From assembly GCA_002412625.1 (NCBI GenBank), contig DHVK01000023.1:62001-126000 (forward strand): a DNA stretch of 64,000 bases. The letters run 5' to 3'. Below the pieces are notes generated by a model. That model worked only from the letters and a program-made list of their open reading frames with translations. It ran no database searches and was not told where the DNA came from. Within the stretch, counting starts at the first letter, position 1. Each line of letters starts with the position of its first letter. The translations under genes and the position numbers were made by a program. This DNA comes from Cloacimonetes bacterium UBA5210. GTDB lineage: Bacteria > Cloacimonadota > Cloacimonadia > Cloacimonadales > Cloacimonadaceae. Shown piece after piece: positions 1 to 7,241 of the stretch.

Positions 1-716
1 GCCTGTTCATCTGGCAATACAGCACCTGCTGGGATCCCGCGGCGTCCTGGTGGAATCCCTACAACGAGATCGATATAGAGTACAGCCGCTGGGGCAATCC
101 CTCAAATCAGCTGGGGCAATTTGTGGCGCAACCCTGGGATTGGGCAGGCAATATCTATCGCTATGATGCCACCTTTGGGGCAACTGAGATCTCCAGCCAT
201 GCCTTCCGCTGGTTGCCGGATCGGGTAGAATTCCGCGCCTGGCGTGGCGGGCCGGAGGATGAATCGGGCGAAACCCTGATTACATCCTGGACCTACACCG
301 GTCCCCACATCCCGCGCCCTGAACAAGCCAGAGTGCACATCAATCTCTGGTACTTCGGCTCCCCCCCGGTCTCCGCGCAAGAAGTGGTAATCAGTCAGTT
401 CAGTTTTGTCCCGGCAGGCAGTGTCAGCATCGACGAGCAGCTGAGCCAGCCCCCCTACCGGGTCTTGCGGCAGAACCATCCCAATCCCTTCAAACGCAGC
501 ACAGAGATCTCCTTCACGCTGGATAAGTCCGACACCGTGAGCCTGGAGCTCTTCGATATCAAAGGCAGAAAGATCCGCACTCTGCTGCATGAAAGCAAGG
601 CCCCGGGCTCTCACACGCTGAGCTGGAATGCCGTTGATCTGCCCGCTGGCATCTATCTCCTGCGGCTTTCCGGGCGCTCCTTTGCGGAAACCCGCAAGAT
701 GGTGCTTTTAAAGTAA
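1..716 (+). CDS. Secreted GH16-fold (laminarinase/lichenase-like) protein, C-terminal part
   Basis: The reading frame is open from base 3, so the gene begins upstream of the window. The visible 237 residues start inside a concanavalin-A-like beta-sandwich: NEIDIEY at 63-83 matches the glycoside hydrolase family 16 signature E-[ILV]-D-x-E, whose two Glu are nucleophile and acid/base and whose Asp assists. A Trp-rich segment and HINLWYFGSP further on also fit GH16. The last ~80 residues are a sorting-type module (HPNPFKRSTEI, LFDIKGRKIRTL, SWNAVDLPAGIYLLRL), as seen on secreted Cloacimonadota/Bacteroidota-like proteins. A role in beta-glucan hydrolysis or binding is inferred; the substrate cannot be told from this fragment. 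Confidence 0.75.
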   Translation, partial: LFIWQYSTCWDPAASWWNPYNEIDIEYSRWGNPSNQLGQFVAQPWDWAGNIYRYDATFGATEISSHAFRWLPDRVEFRAWRGGPEDESGETLITSWTYTGPHIPRPEQARVHINLWYFGSPPVSAQEVVISQFSFVPAGSVSIDEQLSQPPYRVLRQNHPNPFKRSTEISFTLDKSDTVSLELFDIKGRKIRTLLHESKAPGSHTLSWNAVDLPAGIYLLRLSGRSFAETRKMVLLK

Positions 717-720
717 AGCG

Positions 721-763
721 ATCAAGCCCGGGTATCAGGTGATGCCCGGGCTTGATTATTTAT
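721..763. terminator. Bidirectional intrinsic terminator
   Basis: A perfect 12-bp inverted repeat (ATCAAGCCCGGG at 721-732 and its complement at 745-756) with a 12-nt loop is followed by TATTTAT. It lies between the convergent GH16-like gene (stop at 714-716) and the beta-helix gene (stop at 794-796), so it can serve both. Confidence 0.8.
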
Positions 764-793
764 GGCACTCGCATAGAGACTGAAGGTTGCTCC

Positions 794-2611
794 TTAATCC
801 TCAGCTGTAACTTTATAGAACTTTCTAGGGAGAATCTCAAAATCCAGCCATTCTGTAGCATTGATGCCGGTGCCGGTGGGCTCTGGAACAAATGCTCCAT
901 AAGGCATATCCCGGGAATAAACGTTGTAGGTCGTGGCCCCGGAAATCGGATCCCATTCCAAGAGGATATAATCGAATTCCTGGGTGTCAACATGAGAGAT
1001 TCTCAGATCCGGAATCTCAAGAGTGCTATCGTAATCTATATACTCCCCGGAGCCCATAGGCGCGGTGATGTAGCTTCTGGCAGCACCGGTTACAAATCTG
1101 TGCAAGTGATGGTTATTCACCGTAAGGCGTATTGCGAGGGAAGCCCCTCCGGGAATACCCATGGCTTCTGCTGAACTTGCAAAGTAGTGCACTTGCCGTC
1201 CCAATCTGTAACTAACGGTCCCTTCCGGACCTCCCGGAACAAAATCTGTGCCATTCCAATAGCCGATTTCCACGGTGAAATCATGGCTATCAAAGTTATA
1301 GTGTTCAAACATTCCGGTCCAAGTGCTTTGATCTTCCTCTGTCCCGGCTGGATAGGACATGCCATCTACCACCGCTCCATCGGCTATCCAGATATGACTG
1401 TCTCCGGCACCCTGCAGGTAATGCTGTTTCGCACTTTGAACCTCGTTGTTGCGATACATCCATAGATCATGCAAAAACCAGACTTGCAGGTTAAATTCTT
1501 CTCTCGGCACGATCAGAGGCATGGTGTCCACATAGTCATCCATTGGGTAGGTGGAATCGCTGATACCGTTTCCATCCTCATCTTCACCAACCAAATCATC
1601 ATAGAAGTTACCCATCCAGCCTTTGTAAGTATTGTGGTTATAAGTATAGCAAAGCATTGTCGGACTCCGAAAATAGAAATTACTGTTGCCGGTATGCAAG
1701 AACTTCGTAGCATCCGAGAAGCTGTTCAGATGGAAGCCTATTTCGCTACAATTGCGTGCGTCCACTCCCACTGTATTCCCAGAAAGAGTATTGGACCAAA
1801 ATCTGGCATAATACACTCCATTCAGGTATATCCCTGCAGTTCCATTATCTTCTATCCTGTTTCCGGTTATGCATTGATATTGCTGGAAATAAGCATGCAA
1901 GCCGTATTGAGTGTTTGAACTAAGCTCGTTATCCACGATTACATCCATCGCGGAGTTGTAGGAGTATTTGAGCCCGATATCGTTCCCCCGGCAGATGTTA
2001 CCCTTGATCGTACACCCTTCTGTTGCATAGGTGGTTATCCCGGCAATACCGTCGTATATAGAGCTTTGATTGTAGTTGCAGATGTTATTTTCGACCACAT
2101 GATAATTGCTGTTGACATAAATCCCGCCTTCATTGTTGAAACTGCAAATATTCCCGGATATCGTTACGGCTTCCGTCCTTACGCCGGCGTTTGAGTAGAG
2201 CTGGATCCCCATCCTGTTATTGTGAGAAGCGTCCCAGCCGGAGCGATTGTTCCGAATCTCGACTCCGGATACTCCGTGCACGCTGATGCCCGATGCCGAA
2301 GTTGCCCCAAATACGCTAAATCCCTCAACAACCACGTTATCCGCGTATATATCAAGGGGCGACGCCCAGAGTGTATCCGCTTGAATGAAGGTATGTTCAT
2401 AACCGTTTACACTGCGGAGGAGCACCTCTTTGTCAATGATAACCCTTCCAGCATAATTGCCGTCATGAACCGTGATTGTATCCCCATTCGAAGCGGCCAG
2501 CATGGCTAACTTAATTGTGGCATACTCTTGTCCACTACCCACCTGAAATTCATAAGCCAGAGCTCCTTCTGCCAATACCACAATTATGCAAAATACTAAT
2601 AATCCTTTCAT
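794..2611 (-). CDS. Secreted right-handed beta-helix (NosD/pectate-lyase-like) protein with C-terminal FnIII-like domain
   Basis: 605 residues. The start ATG at 2611 is chosen because AAAGGAG lies just upstream and a signal peptide follows at once (MKGLLVFCIIVVLAEGALA). Residues ~20-350 are parallel beta-helix repeats rich in Asn and Gly (GNICSFNNEGGIYVNSN, GNRIEDNGTAGIYLNG), the fold of NosD and pectate-lyase-like proteins. The tail reads like a fibronectin type III fold (ILLEWDPISGATTYNVY). Unlike other secreted proteins in the window it has no YPNPF-type sorting module, so it may be periplasmic or secreted differently. Beta-helix proteins bind or cleave polysaccharides or act as structural adhesins; no catalytic site could be identified. 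Confidence 0.75.
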   Translation of the reverse strand: MKGLLVFCIIVVLAEGALAYEFQVGSGQEYATIKLAMLAASNGDTITVHDGNYAGRVIIDKEVLLRSVNGYEHTFIQADTLWASPLDIYADNVVVEGFSVFGATSASGISVHGVSGVEIRNNRSGWDASHNNRMGIQLYSNAGVRTEAVTISGNICSFNNEGGIYVNSNYHVVENNICNYNQSSIYDGIAGITTYATEGCTIKGNICRGNDIGLKYSYNSAMDVIVDNELSSNTQYGLHAYFQQYQCITGNRIEDNGTAGIYLNGVYYARFWSNTLSGNTVGVDARNCSEIGFHLNSFSDATKFLHTGNSNFYFRSPTMLCYTYNHNTYKGWMGNFYDDLVGEDEDGNGISDSTYPMDDYVDTMPLIVPREEFNLQVWFLHDLWMYRNNEVQSAKQHYLQGAGDSHIWIADGAVVDGMSYPAGTEEDQSTWTGMFEHYNFDSHDFTVEIGYWNGTDFVPGGPEGTVSYRLGRQVHYFASSAEAMGIPGGASLAIRLTVNNHHLHRFVTGAARSYITAPMGSGEYIDYDSTLEIPDLRISHVDTQEFDYILLEWDPISGATTYNVYSRDMPYGAFVPEPTGTGINATEWLDFEILPRKFYKVTAED

Positions 2612-3004
2612 ACATATCTCCTTTTTAGGCTGGAGCAACACAACCGGCTGCTCCCATTAAGTCCCCCGATATGCTAATATCTCAAGATCTAAAGATCGAC
2701 CAGACTTCATTCTGTCTCTTGGCATTCAAACGAGCGTGACAAGTCTTCACTCTCCAACGTAAACTTGTCAAGCGCAAAAAGCGGATCATAATTGATTACT
2801 GTGGAATATAATACACAGTATCTTATGACTATGGTTTTTCACATCGTCCCCGGTCTGGACATCACGAGCTTGCTTGTCTGCATATGCCATTCGGCAAGTA
2901 TTACTCAGGATCAATTCCCGCCAAGTAGGTGTTACCAGGATGGATCTTTATTCAGAAGAAATGGACGGAATAGTCTTTTTCAGAATCATCAATGTGGAGC
3001 CCCA
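2612..3004. other. Intergenic, no gene seen
   Basis: About 390 bp without a convincing reading frame or RNA gene. On the minus strand TTGACA occurs at 2765-2770, some 155 nt before the beta-helix gene, but no matching -10 box was seen. Confidence 0.5.
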
Positions 3005-3781
3005 CTAGATCCCTGTGTCCAAATACTGCGCTACTAACTCAGTTTTCAGGTCATCATACAGCTTCAATGCCCGGCTGCTTTTGACGCGAATATCTGCCAC
3101 AGAAGTGATGCACAGCAGGGCTTCCAGTTCTGAAACCACCCCAGGAGGGTAATCCCGGTCGGCATAGCGGATTCCAAAATCTGCCTTCTCAGGGCGGTAT
3201 TTGATGTTCAGCAATGGGACGAGATAACGATTGATGAGAGTGTGATAATTCATTTGGGCAGCGATCCAGTTATCTCTGGCAATGGCCTTCTGCAGCTCTA
3301 TGATACTTAGAAAATCCACTGCCGTGATGCCGGATAGCATCCTTTTGACAAGGGCTTCCCGGGTTGCGCTGGGGCTTTGCTCTGCCCGATATTGCTGATC
3401 TTTATCAAACCAAAGCAGCGCTTTACCATGCCGGTCCGGCTCTGTGAACTTATTGGGGTTGGAGCAAGCAACAACCGCAATATCACAATAAAAGAAATCA
3501 TCGCAATCAGCTAGAAGATAGAAGCACTGGGACATCCCGTGCCAGGCAGGTTCCGGAACCCGGTACTCCCGCCTGATCCCATATTCCTCGCGAAAGTGAT
3601 CTTGTAACAATTGAAAGATTGGATTGGTGTCTTCACTGTCTGTCACGATAATCAAATCCAGATCTGAAAACTGGTCCAAATAACCGGTTGCGGCCGAACC
3701 GCCTTCCCAAGCGGCAAGAACATGGTTCTGGCTTTCCAGCAAATCCCGCAAACGAGCCTTGATATCCTCTCTCTTGTGCAT
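3005..3781 (-). CDS. Nucleotidyltransferase-superfamily protein, aminoglycoside adenylyltransferase-like
   Basis: 258 residues; GAGG precedes the ATG at 3781 by 8 nt. Residues ~26-47 carry the polymerase-beta-type nucleotidyltransferase signature GGSAATGYLDQFSDLDLII: the GGS loop plus the D-L-D pair that binds Mg2+ and the nucleotide triphosphate. A C-terminal helical part follows, as in aminoglycoside 6-adenylyltransferases and streptomycin-type enzymes. Such proteins transfer AMP or another NMP to small molecules; whether this one modifies an antibiotic cannot be told. It sits on the same strand as the APH-like kinase, HepT and MntA at 4.3-5.7 kb, with a divergently facing small membrane protein gene between. 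Confidence 0.75.
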   Translation of the reverse strand: MHKREDIKARLRDLLESQNHVLAAWEGGSAATGYLDQFSDLDLIIVTDSEDTNPIFQLLQDHFREEYGIRREYRVPEPAWHGMSQCFYLLADCDDFFYCDIAVVACSNPNKFTEPDRHGKALLWFDKDQQYRAEQSPSATREALVKRMLSGITAVDFLSIIELQKAIARDNWIAAQMNYHTLINRYLVPLLNIKYRPEKADFGIRYADRDYPPGVVSELEALLCITSVADIRVKSSRALKLYDDLKTELVAQYLDTGI

Positions 3782-4041
3782 TTCATAACCTCAGCTTTTC
3801 CAGATTCGATGTATTTTCTCATCGCCTCCAAAAAAGTCAAGCACAATAACTGCTGCTTATGCATTGGCGCACTCCGCTATTCCGGCGAGCTGATGGAAAC
3901 TCCGGCTCGGAAATCAGCCGAATCCTACAGCACGAAGTTCTTGACAGATTCGAAGGGCACAATTTGGCTTCATGAAATGGATGATGGTCGCAAGCAGGCA
4001 CTCTGCAAGCCGGCCACAACGATGCAAGACAAGGAGATATG

Positions 4042-4257
4042 ATGCACAAATACTATATCGCGGCAGTGGAATTCCCCACCATCGCTTTGGCTCTATTATT
4101 GATCTGGGATGGCTTCGGCCTTAGCGGCTGGATCGGCTTCAAGGCCCTTTTAGGTTTGTTTTTGGCCTTTGTGGGCTTTGAACTGCACCTGATCTATCAC
4201 CGCAAGGAGCGCGAAGAAAACCTGCGCAAGAAAGCGGATCAAGAAGGCAAACGCTAA
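4042..4257 (+). CDS. Small two-helix membrane protein, unknown function
   Basis: 71 residues. AAGGAG at 4031-4036 is 5 nt from the second ATG (4042) and only 2 nt from the first (4039), so 4042 is preferred. Two hydrophobic stretches (residues ~10-27 and ~33-51) are followed by a strongly charged tail (HRKEREENLRKKADQEGKR), consistent with an inner-membrane protein with a cytoplasmic basic tail. Upstream TTGACA at 3941-3946 could be part of its promoter. I do not recognise the family. Confidence 0.6.
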   Translation: MHKYYIAAVEFPTIALALLLIWDGFGLSGWIGFKALLGLFLAFVGFELHLIYHRKEREENLRKKADQEGKR

Positions 4258-4294
4258 TCGCGCGCTGAGGAGAAACTGCCTTAGGGAAAATCCC

Positions 4295-5071
4295 TCATTC
4301 GGTAAATCCCGCCAGCAGATGGCACAATCTGAGCCGCAGAGGATCGATCTGCTGTCTGCCATAAGCATCCAGAAAGATCGTGCGGTACTTATCTGTTTTC
4401 AGATTATACTGGAGCGTCCAGATGCCCCAAAACAGGTCGTAATGGCGGTCGCCCACTCCCCCTGTGCCCAGATCCACAAAGCCCGATAAACGGAAGTTTT
4501 GCATGATGATATTGGGCAAGCAGTAGTCTCCGTGGATCACCACATCGTCTTTTCCGCAATGTTTCAGGTGGTTAAAATCCTGTTCAGCCCGGCTGATGTC
4601 TTCCAAGAGAATGCTCTTATCCACATATTTGCGCCTGATGTTCGCTTCGCTTTCGGCGATCATCTCTGCCGTGCGCCCGGGGAAGGGACAATCATGCACC
4701 GGAAGCCGGTGGATCATTTGCAGATATTCGCCAAAACATGCCGCAAGACGTTGGGGATCTGCCAGATGATGCTCCGCAATACCGTCTTCACCGCCCAACG
4801 CTTCGGTCATCAGATAATCTCCACTTTCGTCGCTGAAATAATCCAGCACCTTCGCTGCAAGTCCCTGAGAATGCATGAAGTCCGTCATCAGCTTCTCCCT
4901 GAGGAGTTTCCCGGCTGCAGCCATTTTCAGGAACGCCTTCACATCGCCTTCAAGATATAGCGTGTGCGCTGATTTGGAACAGCTGCTGTCGTAAATCTTG
5001 GCATTGTTTACATACTGCCCAAGGGAGGCAGGAAAGGTATTGGCATCAAAACTGATCTGCGTTCTGATCAT
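4295..5071 (-). CDS. APH(3')-type aminoglycoside phosphotransferase-like kinase
   Basis: 258 residues, close to the usual ~265 of APH(3') enzymes. The N-terminal lobe has the ATP-lysine context (LYLEGDVKAFLKM). The catalytic loop is IHGDYCLPNIIM (Brenner motif HGDxxxxN), and the metal-binding segment is FVDLGTGGVGDRHYDL, matching the DxGxxGxxDR..DL pattern of APH(3'). The family uses ATP to phosphorylate a hydroxyl, classically the 3'-OH of kanamycin-type drugs. The start at 5071 has only a weak ribosome-binding site; HepT ends 31 nt upstream, so the gene may be co-transcribed with mntA-hepT. Real resistance function is unproven. Confidence 0.8.
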   Translation of the reverse strand: MIRTQISFDANTFPASLGQYVNNAKIYDSSCSKSAHTLYLEGDVKAFLKMAAAGKLLREKLMTDFMHSQGLAAKVLDYFSDESGDYLMTEALGGEDGIAEHHLADPQRLAACFGEYLQMIHRLPVHDCPFPGRTAEMIAESEANIRRKYVDKSILLEDISRAEQDFNHLKHCGKDDVVIHGDYCLPNIIMQNFRLSGFVDLGTGGVGDRHYDLFWGIWTLQYNLKTDKYRTIFLDAYGRQQIDPLRLRLCHLLAGFTE

Positions 5072-5102
5072 CCATTGTCCGGGAGCAATTGAACTCTGAA
5101 AT

Positions 5103-5435
5103 TTAGCTTAGTAGTTCCGATAAAGCCAGTTTCAATGTGGGAACATGGATGCTCACTACAGACCATATTTCAAGGTAATCTATCCCAAAATAATCATGAG
5201 CGATGATATTGCGCAATCCCCGGATTTTTTGCCAGTTGATCTCGCTCTCGTCGCACAACACTTCATCAGATAGTCTGGAGGCCATTTCCCCAATGTTTAT
5301 CAGATGCATCAAGCAGGCATCCATGGTTTTAGGATCTCGGGAAAACAGTTCAAAGCAATCTATGGCGCTGGTATATTCCTCAATTCTGGCAATTGATTCC
5401 AGCATGCCCAGCAAGGCTAGCCTGTCGTCACGCAT
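5103..5435 (-). CDS. hepT: HepT-like ribonuclease toxin (DUF86)
   Basis: 110 residues from the ATG at 5435, chosen because AGGAG lies upstream, it overlaps the end of mntA by 8 nt, and it gives the typical HepT beginning MRDDRLALLGMLESI. The HEPN ribonuclease motif R-x4-H-x-Y is present as RNIIAHDY near residue 82. In known MntA/HepT systems the toxin cleaves RNA and is silenced when MntA adds AMP to the tyrosine of this motif; that Tyr is conserved here. Second gene of a two-gene toxin-antitoxin operon. Confidence 0.85.
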   Translation of the reverse strand: MRDDRLALLGMLESIARIEEYTSAIDCFELFSRDPKTMDACLMHLINIGEMASRLSDEVLCDESEINWQKIRGLRNIIAHDYFGIDYLEIWSVVSIHVPTLKLALSELLS

Positions 5436-5727
5436 ACCTGATCTCCTGGGAGATTTCTTTATAGACATAAGGTTTGATGGCCTTTAGATTGGCCAGGTCG
5501 ATCTGTTTGTGAAAGATCGCGCTTAAAAATTCTCTGAGCTGATATTTGGTTTCGAATAGATCCGTCAGATTATCGGAAAAATCTACCACAAAATCAATAT
5601 CACTATCTGCCGTTTGATTGCCCCGGGCATAAGAACCAAACACTCCGATCCTCTGCACACCGTACACGGCATGCAAACGGGTCCGGTTCTGTTCCAGGGT
5701 AGAGATGATTTGTTCTAAGCTCAGCAT
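5428..5727 (-). CDS. mntA: MntA-like antitoxin nucleotidyltransferase
   Basis: 99 residues with a GAGGAAG ribosome-binding site. The minimal nucleotidyltransferase signature GSYARGNQTADSDIDFVV is intact (GSxARG...SDxD), which in this family AMPylates the partner HepT toxin. The gene directly precedes and overlaps hepT. The Asp pair needed for Mg2+ binding is present, so the antitoxin is predicted to be active. Confidence 0.85.
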   Translation of the reverse strand: MLSLEQIISTLEQNRTRLHAVYGVQRIGVFGSYARGNQTADSDIDFVVDFSDNLTDLFETKYQLREFLSAIFHKQIDLANLKAIKPYVYKEISQEIRYA

Positions 5728-5972
5728 AACTTCCTCATATCATATTACTTGTGGCTTTGGCAAACTCTATGCACGATCCAGAGTCCCCCGCCACATCATC
5801 GTCTATTGCTCAAATCTTGTGTCGCGCAGGGCTCTAGGCTAAACTGGATCACCAAAGACAAGCTATGTGTTATTGTAAGCATGTCAACTATTTTGTGTCT
5901 GCCATAACTGGCTGCTTCACATCTGATTCTGATCATCACTATGCTTTGTCCAAGCGCTCTTGCCGTGTTTTG

Positions 5973-7046
5973 CTACTCACCACTATCCGACCGCTCTGCC
6001 GCAATAAAGAGTTTGATCTCTTCCGTTTTGCCCTTCAGCAGTTCGGAGTAATGATATGTGAAGCAGGCAGCAAGGTCTTCCGGGAGCCTGGCCAGGCATG
6101 CTTCTGAGATCATCAGGCGTCCCGGGATGCCGGCTTTTTCCACTCTGGCGGCAACATTCACGGTATCCCCGATCACGGTGAGGTCCCGGCGCTCCTCGGT
6201 GCCCACGTCTCCTTGCAGGAGTAAGCCGCTATTGATCCCGATTCTTACCTGGATCTCTTGCTGGTTGTTCTCAAGGCGAATGCTGTTCATCTGCGGCAAA
6301 GCAGTGGCAAAGAGCTTGATTCCGGCGCGCACGGCATCCGCGGCATCGTGAAAGACCGCCATGACGGCATCGCCGATAAACTTGTCGATATCCCCAAAGT
6401 TCTCGCGGATTACCACTTCGCAGATGCCGAACAGGTCGTTGAGCATCTTGACCACTTCGGCAGGGGGATTTGCTTCCGAAAAGGTGGTAAAGCTCACCAC
6501 ATCCAGATAGAGCACGCTCATATCCACCAACCGGGTCGGGCTGACAGGTTGTTCCGAGCGCAAAGTGTCCTTGATACTGCTGTAAGTAGTTCCGGATACA
6601 TATTTCTTCAGCATGTTGTTGAATTTCTCCTGAAGGATGCGATAGTCCTCTTGCAGCGTGATATCGCGGAAAACTTCAACCGCACCGACCACCTGTCCAT
6701 CGTCCTCGATGAGGGTGGAGACATGGGTTTCCACCGGGAATCTCCTGCCATTTTTGTGTTTGGGATAGACTTTGGCACTGGATTTCCCCCGGCAGTGCAT
6801 CGCCTTCAGGATCGGACAAGCTCCCCGACAGAGCAAGATACCGTTTTCATCGATATGGTTCAGAATGTCTTCCCGGCAGCTTTTACCGATCACCTCTGCC
6901 GCGCTGTAGCCGGTCAGCTCCTCCGCGGCTTTATTCCAATAGAGAATCACCCGGTTGGGATCCACGATGTACACCCCGTCATAGAGGCTATCCAGCATCA
7001 CACAAAGCTGAGAGCCGGGATCTTGCAAGGCTTCCAGGATTTTCAT
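5973..7046 (-). CDS. PAS domain-class III nucleotidyl cyclase
   Basis: 357 residues from the ATG at 7046 (GAGGT upstream). Residues ~14-130 are a PAS domain with a Cys cluster (C73, C77, C85) as in CRGACPILK-type PAS domains, then a short helical linker and the catalytic domain (~170-345). Catalytic residues: metal-binding D182 (LDVVSF) and D226 (KFIGDAVMA), substrate lysine K222, and N297/R301 in DTVNVAAR. The second purine-contacting position is Thr295, as in class IIIb cyclases such as CyaC and soluble adenylyl cyclase, so cAMP is the likely product. Any frame running further upstream would enter the opposite-strand restriction gene and is not real. Confidence 0.85.
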   Translation of the reverse strand: MKILEALQDPGSQLCVMLDSLYDGVYIVDPNRVILYWNKAAEELTGYSAAEVIGKSCREDILNHIDENGILLCRGACPILKAMHCRGKSSAKVYPKHKNGRRFPVETHVSTLIEDDGQVVGAVEVFRDITLQEDYRILQEKFNNMLKKYVSGTTYSSIKDTLRSEQPVSPTRLVDMSVLYLDVVSFTTFSEANPPAEVVKMLNDLFGICEVVIRENFGDIDKFIGDAVMAVFHDAADAVRAGIKLFATALPQMNSIRLENNQQEIQVRIGINSGLLLQGDVGTEERRDLTVIGDTVNVAARVEKAGIPGRLMISEACLARLPEDLAACFTYHYSELLKGKTEEIKLFIAAERSDSGE

Positions 7047-7241
7047 TTTTTTACCTCGATTGTGGTCTATTTGACTCCCTGACAAGCTAAAATATCCATC
7101 CCCGGATGTCAATGAGAAACTGAAATTTGTCCCCAAACATCCAAGAACCGAGTTCTTGAAGAAACCGAGGGCCCAAAGAAAACGCTTGACCATTAGCTGC
7201 AAAACAAATCGTATGCGAAAAACTCTTTTTCTGAGGGAATA
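7047..7241. promoter_or_regulatory. Divergent promoter region
   Basis: 195 bp separates the start codons of the cyclase (minus) and the restriction enzyme (plus). On the plus strand TTGACC at 7186-7191 resembles a -35 box, with TCGTAT 17 nt on as a weak -10. No clear minus-strand promoter was found. Confidence 0.35.
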
